Shown piece by piece: positions 1-8,898 of a DNA stretch of 64,000 nucleotides. Position 1 is the first letter of the stretch. Every line of letters starts with the position of its first letter. The notes beneath the pieces were generated by a model that worked only from the letters and a program-made list of their open reading frames with translations, searched no databases and was not told the DNA's origin. A program made the translations under genes and the position numbers. This stretch comes from Chitinophagaceae bacterium (GTDB lineage: Bacteria; Bacteroidota; Bacteroidia; Chitinophagales; Chitinophagaceae): positions 87,120-151,119 of the forward strand of contig CANLAE010000005.1 in assembly GCA_947488765.1 (NCBI GenBank), read 5' to 3'.

Positions 1-1001
1 GACTTTTGAGTTTGGACTTTCTTTAAATCGGCTGCCCTTTTTTCTTTGATTGAACTTGCATATTTACTTGATTCAGAAATGATTGATTGCATTAGCTCAT
101 AAGTACTAATAACCCTGTCTTTAAAGGGTTTCAGCATGTGAGTCTCAGGAACAAAAGCAATTGTACTAAATAATGCCGCATAACCACTGCTATATCTTGG
201 GGCATCAAAAAAAGCTTCCCAGCCTTTCTCCGGATTAGCAGATTCAAAATTTACATAAGGGCACATTTCCCATTTTTTTGACGACATATTTTTATACAAA
301 GCAGGTTCAAAAACATCATGTAAAAATTTGCCTGTTTCTCCACCAAGTTTTGTTTGTTGGGTTGTTAATAATGTCATCGTATGCTGATAATCTGCTCCGT
401 CACTTACATGATTGTCTATGAAAATATCCGGTGAAAGCCAATGAAATATTTTAGCAAATTCTTTGGCTTCTTTACTGTCGTTTTTTATAAAATCTCTGTT
501 CAAATCTAAGTTCTGAGCATTGCCTCTGAAACCGAAATTTAATGGTCCGTTTTGATTTACTCTCGTAGTACTATTTCTGTTTAAACAACCCCCAATATTG
601 TATACCAGAATAATTGCCAATGCCACATTGTTGGGCATATTGATTTTTTTCTTGGCAATATCTCTTGCCAACATCATGCTTGCATCAATACCATCAGGTT
701 CTCCAGGATGAATACCGTTATTGATGAAGATGATTACTTTTTGTTCTTGTCTCCATTTTTCAGGATTAAATTTTTGGTCATTGCTCAATAAAACTATTTG
801 CAACGGATATCCTGCATCGGTATTGCCAAAGTTTACAATACGAATGTTTGTAAATTGTTTTGCAAGTTGTTGGTAATATCGAATGCATTCAAAATAAGTG
901 GCTGATTCCTTATAATTGGATTGTTCGAATATTGTTGGAAATTTCTGTGCTTGTATTTTGTTGCAAAAAATTACGAGTAACCCAAAGAAAATTTTTTTCA
1001 T
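1..1001 (-). CDS. M14-family zinc carboxypeptidase, 3' end cut by window edge
   Basis: The reading frame is open from an ATG at 1001 to the left edge, giving about 333 residues, so the C-terminus is missing. Residues 1-18 form a lysine-started hydrophobic signal peptide ending in IQA-Q, so the product is exported. The M14 zinc site is visible: H98 and E101 in HPGEPDG, and H198 in DNHVS. The LDLNRDF motif at about 165-171 supplies the Asn-Arg pair that binds the substrate carboxylate. A later PETH motif carries a likely catalytic Glu. It is therefore an extracytoplasmic metallopeptidase; the peptide substrate is unknown. An in-frame ATG at 1013 is possible, but the MKK start gives the cleaner signal peptide. 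A TAAATTTG box lies 38 bases upstream. Confidence 0.85.
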   Translation of the reverse strand, partial: MKKIFFGLLVIFCNKIQAQKFPTIFEQSNYKESATYFECIRYYQQLAKQFTNIRIVNFGNTDAGYPLQIVLLSNDQKFNPEKWRQEQKVIIFINNGIHPGEPDGIDASMMLARDIAKKKINMPNNVALAIILVYNIGGCLNRNSTTRVNQNGPLNFGFRGNAQNLDLNRDFIKNDSKEAKEFAKIFHWLSPDIFIDNHVSDGADYQHTMTLLTTQQTKLGGETGKFLHDVFEPALYKNMSSKKWEMCPYVNFESANPEKGWEAFFDAPRYSSGYAALFSTIAFVPETHMLKPFKDRVISTYELMQSIISESSKYASSIKEKRAADLKKVQTQK

Positions 1002-1038
1002 GATAATATTCATTTTAAATATATCGAAATTCAGCTTT

Positions 1039-1046
1039 CAAATTTA
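1039..1046 (-). promoter_or_regulatory. Putative -7 promoter box (TAAATTTG) of the M14 peptidase gene
   Basis: Read on the minus strand this is TAAATTTG, an exact match to the Bacteroidota -7 consensus TAnnTTTG. It lies 38 bases before the ATG at 1001. I see no clear -33 TTTG at the usual spacing, so this is a motif-based inference. Confidence 0.4.
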
Positions 1047-1088
1047 GTAATACACTTTCAACTTGCTATGGAGAATCTAAAAAGAAAA

Positions 1089-1112
1089 GCCGGTTGAAGT
1101 GAATCAACCGGC
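1089..1112 (-). terminator. Rho-independent terminator of rpsT
   Basis: There is a perfect 9-bp stem (GCCGGTTGA / TCAACCGGC) with a 6-base loop. On the minus strand it is followed by a T-rich run. It sits just after the rpsT stop codon. Confidence 0.85.
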
Positions 1113-1142
1113 AATAAACTAATATAATGTTGGACAAACGAA

Positions 1143-1394
1143 TTAAGCAGCTACCTTCTTTTTAGCTAATTTGCTTTTTAAGTTTGCGGCTTTGTTTTTA
1201 TGGATGATACCACGTTTAGCCAATTTGTCAATCATAGATTCAACAGAAGGTAATTTATCAGTATATGCTGAAGTTTCACCAAGTGTTTTTAAATCACGGA
1301 TTGCATTACGAGTAGTTTTACCGTAATACTTGTTTCTGTCTCTACGCTTTGCTGCCTGACGTGTATCTTTTTTAGTTGCCTTATGGTTTGCCAT
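1143..1394 (-). CDS. rpsT: 30S ribosomal protein S20 (bS20)
   Basis: This 83-residue, very basic protein begins MANHKATKKD and carries RQAAKRRDRNKYYGKT, the N-terminal pattern of bS20. It binds 16S rRNA early in 30S assembly. Length is normal for the family (about 85). It starts with ATG at 1394, stands alone as a monocistronic unit, has a TACTTTTG promoter-like box 25 bases upstream, and is closed by the hairpin at 1089-1112. It is divergent from sucA. Confidence 0.97.
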   Translation of the reverse strand: MANHKATKKDTRQAAKRRDRNKYYGKTTRNAIRDLKTLGETSAYTDKLPSVESMIDKLAKRGIIHKNKAANLKSKLAKKKVAA

Positions 1395-1419
1395 ATTCTA
1401 ATACTTTTTTTAAGGACGG

Positions 1420-1427
1420 CAAAAGTA
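1420..1427 (-). promoter_or_regulatory. Putative -7 promoter box (TACTTTTG) of rpsT
   Basis: On the minus strand this reads TACTTTTG, an exact TAnnTTTG match 25 bases before the rpsT ATG. The -33 element is not obvious. Confidence 0.5.
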
Positions 1428-1534
1428 AGGGCAATAAGTTGAATTAGAAAATTAAATGTAAAAAAAATAAAAAAATAGTTCAAAATCATGACTAAAACAA
1501 AGTAGTTTCAAAAACTATAAATTCAATCTAAAAC

Positions 1535-1567
1535 TTTGCATTTTCTCCGTTCAATAACCGATATTTG
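1535..1567 (+). promoter_or_regulatory. Putative sucA promoter (TTTG ... TATTTG)
   Basis: A TTTG at 1535-1538 and GATATTTG at 1560-1567 are 21 bases apart, close to the Bacteroidota -33/-7 arrangement (TTTG, about 19 bases, TAnnTTTG). The -7 element is imperfect. The sucA ATG lies 37 bases beyond. The position of this promoter argues that the coding region starts at 1605 and not at the in-frame TTG at 1536. Confidence 0.45.
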
Positions 1568-1604
1568 CCAACATTCAAGAATAACCCGACTAACCAACGT
1601 TACA

Positions 1605-4367
1605 ATGAAGGATTTTTCATACATAACTAACTCTCATCCAAGTTTTATAGAAAATTTATACAACGAATTTTTAAAGGATCCTAATAGCATTGATCCTGAT
1701 ATAAAAAAGTTTTTTGAAGGATTTGATTTTGCAGTATCCGGTACAAGACAAGCTGCCCCATCTGAAACACCAAAAACATCAACTGCATCTGCAACAGTGA
1801 CTGATTCTTCTGCAATCAACTGGATGAAAGAAATCAGTGCTTACAGAATGATTTCAGATTATCGTTACAAAGGTCATTTGATTGCTACCACAAATCCTAT
1901 CCGTGCAAGAAAAGACAGAGGTGCGAATTTAGATTTATCTTTCTTTGGTTTTACTGATGCTGATCTAGATCAAACTTTTCATGCAGGAAATCTAATAGGC
2001 TTAGGCGTTACAACACTAAGAAATATTCTTGCACACTTACAAAAATGTTATGCAAGTCATGTAGGAATTGAGTTTAAATATATTAGCGATCAAAAGAAAG
2101 TTGACTGGCTTACGAATGAAATTGAACAAAACTTGAATCAGCCATTGCCTTTAACCAAAAAGAAAAGGGTTTTGGAGAAACTGAATCAAGGCGTAATGTT
2201 TGAAAAGTTTTTGCATACCAAATATATTGGTCAAAAAAGATTTTCATTAGAAGGTGGCGAAACGACTATTGCTGCATTAGATGAAATTATTCATACAGCT
2301 GCTAATAATGATGTACAGGAAATTGTAATTGGTATGGCACACAGAGGAAGATTGAATGTGCTTGCAAATGTTTTGGGTAAAACTTACGAACAAATATTCA
2401 GTGAGTTTGAAGGAACTGCTATCATGGATCAAACAATGGGCAGTGGAGATGTGAAATACCATATGGGATATGGAAGTGAAATAACTACAACAGATAATAA
2501 AAATATTCACTTAAAATTAATGCCCAATCCATCACATTTAGAGGCTGTAGATCCTGTGGTGGTTGGTTTTGCACGTGCAAAAGCAGATATTTTATACAAA
2601 AGTGATTTCGATAAAATTCTTCCGATATTAATACATGGAGATGCTTCAGTTGCAGGACAAGGTGTTGTGTATGAAGTATTACAAATGAGTGATTTAGAAG
2701 GTTATTATACTGGAGGAACAATTCATTTTGTAATCAACAATCAAATTGGTTTTACCACAGATTTTGATGATGCAAGAAGTGCAGATTATTGTACAAGCGT
2801 TGCTGCAATGGTTCAGGCGCCGGTATTACACGTTAATGGTGATGATGCAGAAGCCGTTGTTAAATGCGCTGGAATTGCAACCCGTTACCGCCAGGAATTT
2901 AATACTGATATTTTTATAGACATGGTTTGTTACCGCAAACATGGACACAATGAAGGTGACGATCCTAAGTATACACAACCACAATTGTATGCTTTGATTG
3001 ACAAGCATTTGAATCCAAGAGAAGTGTATGTAAAATATTTATTGGAACAGGGTGAATCTGATGCGCAGGAATTGGCAAAAGAAATGGAGAAAAAGTTTTG
3101 GGCTGATCTACAGGAAAGATTAGATGAAGTTAAACAAAAGCCTTTACCATACACTTATCAACAACCAGAAATTGAATGGAACAGTCTGCGTAAAGCAACT
3201 ACAGCTGATTTTGATCAATCACCTATTACCGCTATTAGCGAGGCAGAAATTAAAAGAATGTTTGAAGGGTTGATGAAATGGAAAGAAGGATTCACACCAT
3301 TGAAGAAGGTTGAAAAATTATTACAAGAGAAAGTAAAATTGTTAGAAACTGAAAATAAAATTGATTGGGCAACTGGTGAATTATTAGCCTACTCATCTTT
3401 ATTAGTTGAAAATAAAATTGTTCGTATGAGCGGACAAGATGTGCAACGTGGTACATTTAGTCATCGCCATGCTGTATTAAGAGATGAAGTAACTAACGAA
3501 AAATATACTCGTTTAAATCATTTTCAAGAGGAACAAGAAAAATTCAGAATTTACAATTCACTATTAAGTGAATACGGTGTTTTAGGATTTGAATATGGAT
3601 ATGGTTTGGCAAATCCAAATGCATTGGTAATTTGGGAAGCGCAATTTGGAGATTTTTGTAACGGAGCGCAAACGATGATTGATCAGTTTATTGTTGCAGG
3701 TGAGCAAAAATGGAATCGTATGAATGGCTTGGTTATGTTGTTGCCACATGGTTATGAAGGTCAAGGGCCAGAACATAGTAGTGCAAGAATGGAGCGATTT
3801 TTACAAATGTGTGCGGAGTTAAATATGGTCATTACAAATATTACCACTGCTGCCAATTTATTCCATGCATTACGCAGACAGATGACCTGGGAATTCAGAA
3901 AGCCAATGATTAATTTTTCTCCAAAAGCTAATTTGAGATATCCTGGAAGTTTTAGCCACATCAGTGATTTTACACAAGGCGGATTTAAAGAAGTGATTGA
4001 TGATACAGTAGAAGATGTTTCTGCAATTAAAAAAGTTTTATTCTGTAGCGGTAAATTATTTTTTGAATTAGCAGAGAAAAAACAAAAAGAAAACAGATCA
4101 GATGTTGCTATAATTCGTGTAGAACAAATTTATCCTCTACCTACAAAACAATTAAAAGCATTACATGAAAAATATAGTAAAGCAATCTGGTTCTGGGTAC
4201 AGGAAGAGCCTTTAAATATGGGGGCTGCAAGCTTTTTGCAAACAAATTTAAAAACAATCAACTTTGGCGTAATCAGCCGACATGCAAGCGCAAGCACTGC
4301 AACCGGTTACAATAAAGTACACAAAGTAGAACAACAAGAAATTGTAGATATTGCTTTTAATATCTAA
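1605..4367 (+). CDS. sucA: 2-oxoglutarate dehydrogenase E1 component
   Basis: This is the thiamine-diphosphate-dependent decarboxylating subunit of the 2-oxoglutarate dehydrogenase complex of the TCA cycle, 920 residues from the ATG at 1605. The N-terminal segment (SFIENLYNEF, then DIKKFFEGF) is the short E1 arm that anchors to E2. GMAHRGRLN (about 243-251), GDASVAGQG (about 345) and NNQIGFT (about 378) are E1 active-site and cofactor motifs, followed by RKHGHNEGDDP (about 442). The C-terminal transketolase-like half ends with a VEQIYPLP segment. An in-frame TTG at 1536 would add 23 residues unlike the family, and it overlaps the putative promoter. sucB follows after 42 bases, so the two are probably co-transcribed. 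No E3 gene is nearby. Confidence 0.97.
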   Translation: MKDFSYITNSHPSFIENLYNEFLKDPNSIDPDIKKFFEGFDFAVSGTRQAAPSETPKTSTASATVTDSSAINWMKEISAYRMISDYRYKGHLIATTNPIRARKDRGANLDLSFFGFTDADLDQTFHAGNLIGLGVTTLRNILAHLQKCYASHVGIEFKYISDQKKVDWLTNEIEQNLNQPLPLTKKKRVLEKLNQGVMFEKFLHTKYIGQKRFSLEGGETTIAALDEIIHTAANNDVQEIVIGMAHRGRLNVLANVLGKTYEQIFSEFEGTAIMDQTMGSGDVKYHMGYGSEITTTDNKNIHLKLMPNPSHLEAVDPVVVGFARAKADILYKSDFDKILPILIHGDASVAGQGVVYEVLQMSDLEGYYTGGTIHFVINNQIGFTTDFDDARSADYCTSVAAMVQAPVLHVNGDDAEAVVKCAGIATRYRQEFNTDIFIDMVCYRKHGHNEGDDPKYTQPQLYALIDKHLNPREVYVKYLLEQGESDAQELAKEMEKKFWADLQERLDEVKQKPLPYTYQQPEIEWNSLRKATTADFDQSPITAISEAEIKRMFEGLMKWKEGFTPLKKVEKLLQEKVKLLETENKIDWATGELLAYSSLLVENKIVRMSGQDVQRGTFSHRHAVLRDEVTNEKYTRLNHFQEEQEKFRIYNSLLSEYGVLGFEYGYGLANPNALVIWEAQFGDFCNGAQTMIDQFIVAGEQKWNRMNGLVMLLPHGYEGQGPEHSSARMERFLQMCAELNMVITNITTAANLFHALRRQMTWEFRKPMINFSPKANLRYPGSFSHISDFTQGGFKEVIDDTVEDVSAIKKVLFCSGKLFFELAEKKQKENRSDVAIIRVEQIYPLPTKQLKALHEKYSKAIWFWVQEEPLNMGAASFLQTNLKTINFGVISRHASASTATGYNKVHKVEQQEIVDIAFNI

Positions 4368-4409
4368 ATAAATATTGAACACAAACATACTTATTGAAAT
4401 AATTTTTTT

Positions 4410-5630
4410 ATGATAGACATTAAAGTTCCAACGGTTGGCGAATCAATTACAGAAGTTACTTTATTAAAGTGGACTAAAAAAGAAGGCAGTTATGTAGAGC
4501 GTGATGAAGTAATTGCAGAATTAGAAAGTGAAAAAGCAACATTTGAAGTGAATGCAGAACAGGCTGGTATTTTAAAACAATCTGCTAACGAAGGTGATAC
4601 CATTTTAATTGGCAGCATTTTAGCACAAATTGATGAAACAGCTCCTAAGCCTGAAGCCGTAGCAAAACCTGAAGCCCCTGCTAAAGCTGAAGTGGAACAA
4701 CCTAAAGCATCAACAGCTCCGGTAACAGCAGTTCCCAATGATTTAAAAGCAACACCGGTTGCAAGTGCAATTATTGCAGATAAAAAAGTAGATCTTAAAA
4801 ATATTGAAGCAAGTGGTTTTGGTGGAAAAATAATGAAGACTGATGTGTTGAATGCACTATCTAGTCCTGGTAAAAAAGTTTTTCCTGGTGCGGATTTATT
4901 CAGCAGAAATGTGCGTAAAGAAAAAATGAGTAATCTGCGTAAAACAATTTCCCGCAGATTGGTAGAAGCAAAAAATACAACTGCAATGCTTACCACTTTC
5001 AACGAAGTGGATATGGGTCCTATCATGGATATTCGCAAGCAGCATAAGGATAAATTTAAAGAAGCACATGGTGTAAACCTTGGCTTCATGAGCTTCTTCG
5101 CAAAAGCATGTGCAATTGCCTTAAGTGAGTGGCCAACAGTAAATGCATACATTGATGGAGATGAGTTGGTTTATCATGATTATGCAGATATTTCAATTGC
5201 AGTTAGTACGCCTCGTGGATTAACGGTTCCTGTAATGAGAAATGTAGAAAGTTTAAGCATGGCCGATGTTGAAAAAGCTGTTGTAACACTTGCAGGCAAA
5301 GCAAGAGACAGTAAGTTAACTGCCGACGATTTAACAGGTGGTACTTTTACAATTACCAATGGCGGTGTATTTGGAAGTTTAATGAGTACACCAATCATCA
5401 ACATTCCACAAAGTGCTATTTTAGGAATGCACAAAATTCAGGAACGACCAATGGCAATCAATGGTAAAGTAGAAATTCGCCCAATGATGTACTTGGCTTT
5501 AAGCTATGATCATAGAATTATTGATGGCAGGGAAAGTGTAAGCTTCTTGGTTCGTGTAAAAGAATTATTAGAAAATCCTGCCTTATTATTGATGGGTAAA
5601 GATCCTGTGAAATCGTTGTTAGAGTTGTAA
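4410..5630 (+). CDS. sucB: 2-oxoglutarate dehydrogenase E2 (dihydrolipoyl succinyltransferase)
   Basis: This 406-residue core subunit transfers succinyl groups to CoA. An N-terminal lipoyl domain (about 2-75) carries the attachment lysine K42 in [11 protein letters not shown]. An Ala/Pro/Lys/Glu-rich flexible linker (about 76-110) and a peripheral subunit-binding domain (about 112-150, [10 protein letters not shown] ... [12 protein letters not shown]) follow. The acyltransferase domain runs from about 175 to the end, with the catalytic motif DHRIIDG at 367-373. The ATG start lies 42 bases after sucA. A bidirectional hairpin closes the unit at about 5645-5680. Confidence 0.96.
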   Translation: MIDIKVPTVGESITEVTLLKWTKKEGSYVERDEVIAELESEKATFEVNAEQAGILKQSANEGDTILIGSILAQIDETAPKPEAVAKPEAPAKAEVEQPKASTAPVTAVPNDLKATPVASAIIADKKVDLKNIEASGFGGKIMKTDVLNALSSPGKKVFPGADLFSRNVRKEKMSNLRKTISRRLVEAKNTTAMLTTFNEVDMGPIMDIRKQHKDKFKEAHGVNLGFMSFFAKACAIALSEWPTVNAYIDGDELVYHDYADISIAVSTPRGLTVPVMRNVESLSMADVEKAVVTLAGKARDSKLTADDLTGGTFTITNGGVFGSLMSTPIINIPQSAILGMHKIQERPMAINGKVEIRPMMYLALSYDHRIIDGRESVSFLVRVKELLENPALLLMGKDPVKSLLEL

Positions 5631-5644
5631 TTTCATTTAAGAAA

Positions 5645-5680
5645 AAAAAATGGGACAATTCTATATTGTCCCATTTTTTT
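5645..5680. terminator. Bidirectional Rho-independent terminator (sucB / secreted protein gene)
   Basis: ATGGGACAAT pairs perfectly with ATTGTCCCAT around a 5-base loop. The stem is flanked by an A-run on the left and a T-run on the right, so it can act for both convergent genes, sucB (+) and the gene ending at 5697 (-). Confidence 0.9.
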
Positions 5681-5696
5681 TTCTTAAATTGGAATT

Positions 5697-8600
5697 TTAC
5701 AATTTAGAGATAACTTGGGTTTGTACTTGATTATTTTCAATATACTTTATCAAATAATTTCCTGTTGATAAAGAAGATAAATTAATCGAAGTATTTTGAG
5801 AAATAATTTTCATAGACTTAACCAAAACTCCTTTTGTATCATAAATTTCTATCATTGAATTGGATGATGGCAATTCACTTGTGCTAATAGTTAGATTTTC
5901 ATTAAATGGATTTGGAGATAATTTAATTTTTAAACGATTATTTTTCAAATAAGCAGTCACAATTTTTGAATATGAAAAATCTATTGCATTGTTTTTCATT
6001 TTTATTCTATAATAACTTAAACCATTATGGGGTTGTAAATCATCAAATGAATAAGTTGATGGAAAACCATTTGCATTGATGCTTCCAATTGTTGTAAAAT
6101 TAATGCCGTCTTTACTTTTCTGTAATTCAAATGCATCGTTTTTCGATTCGCTAACTGTTTTCCAAAAAATTACATTTTTATTACCATCATTCTTTGCATT
6201 AATTTCAGATAGATTAATTTCTAATGTAGTAATATCAACTTTATAAAAAGTTAATGTAGATGATACTTCATTTGCAAGTATAATAATATTGTCGCCAGTT
6301 GGGGAGTTAGCAGCATTAATAAAGATGATGCCTTCAGCCCCATTATCACCACCATAACTAGCCAAATTTCTAGTATTTTTATAGTCTACATAAATTGGAT
6401 TTAATGGATCGGTAATATCATATACCATACAACCACCAATTCGTTCTAATGCAATAAATGCAAATGTTTTATTATACAACTGAGCAATAGTTATTCCTTC
6501 TGGTTCAGGCCCTTTATCATCGCTTCTGTTTTTTAATGTATTATTAGCGTTACTTGCATTAAATAATGCAGAAAGAGTAGGATGTTTTGAGGTTATCAAT
6601 TCTAGTGCATCACCACTATCCCAAACTAATGCTCCTGAAGTAGCGTTCCAAATAGAAAATGATCTTGCTCCAAATGCATGAATTTCATCATAATCACCAT
6701 CACCATCAGTATCCCCAGAGGCCAATGTAACATTTAATCTACCAAGGTTTGCTTTCAAAGCATCCCTATATGGAAATTTCAATGAATCTAAAATATAAGT
6801 TGTTGAGCTAATTCTTGCAGGTTCAACATAAGCAGTATATTCTCTAGAATCACCTTCGTTTGCAGTAACATAATAAAGTTGTCCATTTGCAGTATAACTT
6901 GCAATTGCATCAGGCATATATAATCCTTTTACAGGCCAATTAGCCATCTCAATTGATGTTCCAACATCACTTATGTCAAAAGAATTATTTGATAATAAAT
7001 GATTTTTTGTTCCTAATGGTCTTAATGCTGTTATGGTGCTTGTTGGAATATCTACAACGGCTATAGCATTGTTTTCTTGACATGTTACATATGCGGTGTT
7101 GTTATCAGCTGAGAATGAAATATACTCAGGCTCCATATCTTTTGCGACTGTTGCATTGTTCAATCCATAAATTCTTATGCCAGATGCTTTTAACGAATTT
7201 GCTTGTGAATTATAGGAAGTAAATGTTGCGGTAGTTACATTGGTTTGTGTTAATGAAGCAATCCCACCTGAAATATTTATGATACTTATTGAGCCTTCAG
7301 GATCTACAGTATAGGCAGCATTCGGTTGACCTTCATTTGCTGTAAGCACTTTCGTTCCATCGTTTGTGAACGTAATCATATCAGGCATTGCACCTACAAT
7401 AACCTGATTAATAAATACCCCAGTTGTATCAAAGAAAACGACTTTTCCTGGTTGTTCAGGTATGATATTTTCAATTGCAGCAGCAACAATTCCATTTTTT
7501 ACAGCTATAGAATTTATATTTCCATAAGTAGCTGTAAGTGGTATAGAGGTTATTAATGATGCAGCGGCTGGGTTTTTAAAGTTTACTATGTCTATTTTTC
7601 CTGCTATTGAATTGGCAATGAATAATCTTTGAGATATAGGATCATGTGCTACAATTTCAGCAGAATTTGTACCAGAAGTTCCATTGCTGAAGGAAGCTAT
7701 ATGATTTAATGTAATTGATTGTGATGCTATTGGTGCAACCCTATCATTGTCTACTATCATTACGGTATAATTATTAGTAGAAGAAGATGGTAATGTAATA
7801 TTAACTGGATTTATAAACCGAACAATAAAATATTCTGCGTTTTCTGAAATGATATCATTATTGATATTTATGGTTATTGTATCATTTACAAGATTTTGAC
7901 CGGGAGACCATTCAAATTTTAATGAAGCTGGTAAAATAAAATCACTTCCACTTGTTGCGGTAGATATTGGTAATATTTCAATATCTACAGAAGAAGAGGT
8001 TGAAATTGCATCTTGCAAATTTGCTATTATATTAACGCTACTTGTTGTTTCATTTACACTTGTTTTTGTACCAACAAAACTAACAGTTGCATTTGCAGGA
8101 GCAGTTTGTATAGTTAGCATATCAAAACGCCATGTTCCAGTAGTTGCAAAGCTACTTGTTGATGTTGCTGCAACATAAGTGCTTGTAGTTGGTCTAAATG
8201 CTGCTACAATTCTAAAACCTGCATTTGCATTATTATTTAAAGCAGTAATAACAGAAAAATTATAAGAACGATTGTTTACAAACAAATCACCAGCTGTTGT
8301 TGAGTCATCTGCAAAATCAATCCATATTGGTGTTGTCGCAGAGATGTTTGTAGTATATTGTACAGTAAAATGTCTTGGTCCAGTATTGCTGTGTCTTAAA
8401 TCAAACTTTAAATTTATATTAGAATTCCCTATAGTTGATACTGCCAATTGTATACCAGCAGTTTTATTGCCATTCCCTTGTGTTTGCCAACCGGTTAATC
8501 CTAAACCTGTGTTATCAATTGTAGTTGTGTCTGAAGAACCAGAACCAGAACTATATGAAGTAGTGGTTAATAATGCAGTTAATATACCTGTTCCTTTTGA

Positions 8601-8744
8601 AGGGTTAATAGAACCTGTACTTGTACTCGCATCAGGGGGTTTTGAGTTAAAATTCCATTGTGTTATTACAGTTTGTGCTTGTAATTTTAATCCAAATAAA
8701 ACAATAAGGATTAAGAAAAATAATTTTGTAAATTTTTTTGACAT
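5697..8744 (-). CDS. Secreted choice-of-anchor I / Calx-beta protein with T9SS sorting tail
   Basis: This exported protein of 1015 residues has a signal peptide (MSKKFTKLFFLILIV ... LQAQ) and a non-catalytic-looking N-terminal domain to about 210. A Calx-beta-like domain (about 215-333) contains the SVNETTSSVNI segment and ends in VDNDR. A long beta-propeller region typical of choice-of-anchor I proteins (about 336-840) has repeated NDGTKVLTANEGQP- and DNNTAYVTCQENNA-like blades. The C-terminus (about 940-1015) begins LSPNPFNENL and ends LSTGNYLIKY ... QVISKL, the type A sorting domain recognised by the type IX secretion system. The chosen ATG is at 8744; a TTG five codons upstream is less likely. 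Substrate or ligand is unknown. It is monocistronic and divergent from the methyltransferase gene. Confidence 0.85.
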   Translation of the reverse strand: MSKKFTKLFFLILIVLFGLKLQAQTVITQWNFNSKPPDASTSTGSINPSKGTGILTALLTTTSYSSGSGSSDTTTIDNTGLGLTGWQTQGNGNKTAGIQLAVSTIGNSNINLKFDLRHSNTGPRHFTVQYTTNISATTPIWIDFADDSTTAGDLFVNNRSYNFSVITALNNNANAGFRIVAAFRPTTSTYVAATSTSSFATTGTWRFDMLTIQTAPANATVSFVGTKTSVNETTSSVNIIANLQDAISTSSSVDIEILPISTATSGSDFILPASLKFEWSPGQNLVNDTITININNDIISENAEYFIVRFINPVNITLPSSSTNNYTVMIVDNDRVAPIASQSITLNHIASFSNGTSGTNSAEIVAHDPISQRLFIANSIAGKIDIVNFKNPAAASLITSIPLTATYGNINSIAVKNGIVAAAIENIIPEQPGKVVFFDTTGVFINQVIVGAMPDMITFTNDGTKVLTANEGQPNAAYTVDPEGSISIINISGGIASLTQTNVTTATFTSYNSQANSLKASGIRIYGLNNATVAKDMEPEYISFSADNNTAYVTCQENNAIAVVDIPTSTITALRPLGTKNHLLSNNSFDISDVGTSIEMANWPVKGLYMPDAIASYTANGQLYYVTANEGDSREYTAYVEPARISSTTYILDSLKFPYRDALKANLGRLNVTLASGDTDGDGDYDEIHAFGARSFSIWNATSGALVWDSGDALELITSKHPTLSALFNASNANNTLKNRSDDKGPEPEGITIAQLYNKTFAFIALERIGGCMVYDITDPLNPIYVDYKNTRNLASYGGDNGAEGIIFINAANSPTGDNIIILANEVSSTLTFYKVDITTLEINLSEINAKNDGNKNVIFWKTVSESKNDAFELQKSKDGINFTTIGSINANGFPSTYSFDDLQPHNGLSYYRIKMKNNAIDFSYSKIVTAYLKNNRLKIKLSPNPFNENLTISTSELPSSNSMIEIYDTKGVLVKSMKIISQNTSINLSSLSTGNYLIKYIENNQVQTQVISKL

Positions 8745-8873
8745 AATTTTTTTTTTCAAATTTTAAACTACTTTGTTAATTCAATATTAACATGAGGTTA
8801 TTTTAAGATTAAATGATTGTAATACAATTTTCAGTCAATAGTATTTTACTTTAAATTTTCAAAATTCAACCAT

Positions 8874-8881
8874 TATATTTG
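8874..8881 (+). promoter_or_regulatory. Putative -7 promoter box (TATATTTG) of the RNA methyltransferase gene
   Basis: This is an exact TAnnTTTG match 17 bases before the ATG at 8899. The -33 element is not clear. Confidence 0.5.
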
Positions 8882-8898
8882 ATAGATTATTAATTTCC

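Noticed and set aside
1536..1604. In-frame TTG extension of sucA by 23 residues
   Set aside because: The added residues do not resemble the E1 N-terminus, the conserved SFIENLYNEF segment begins just after the ATG at 1605, and the extension overlaps a promoter-like element.
4490..5152. Long open frame (220 codons) on the minus strand inside sucB
   Set aside because: It is fully antisense to the well-supported sucB coding region, with Ser/Ala/Leu-rich composition expected from the complement of a lipoyl/acyltransferase gene and no recognisable motif.
8272..8766. 164-codon plus-strand frame over the 5' end of the secreted protein gene
   Set aside because: It is antisense to the signal peptide and N-terminal domain of a clear gene, runs into its upstream region, and has a low-complexity Val/Pro/Cys-rich sequence.
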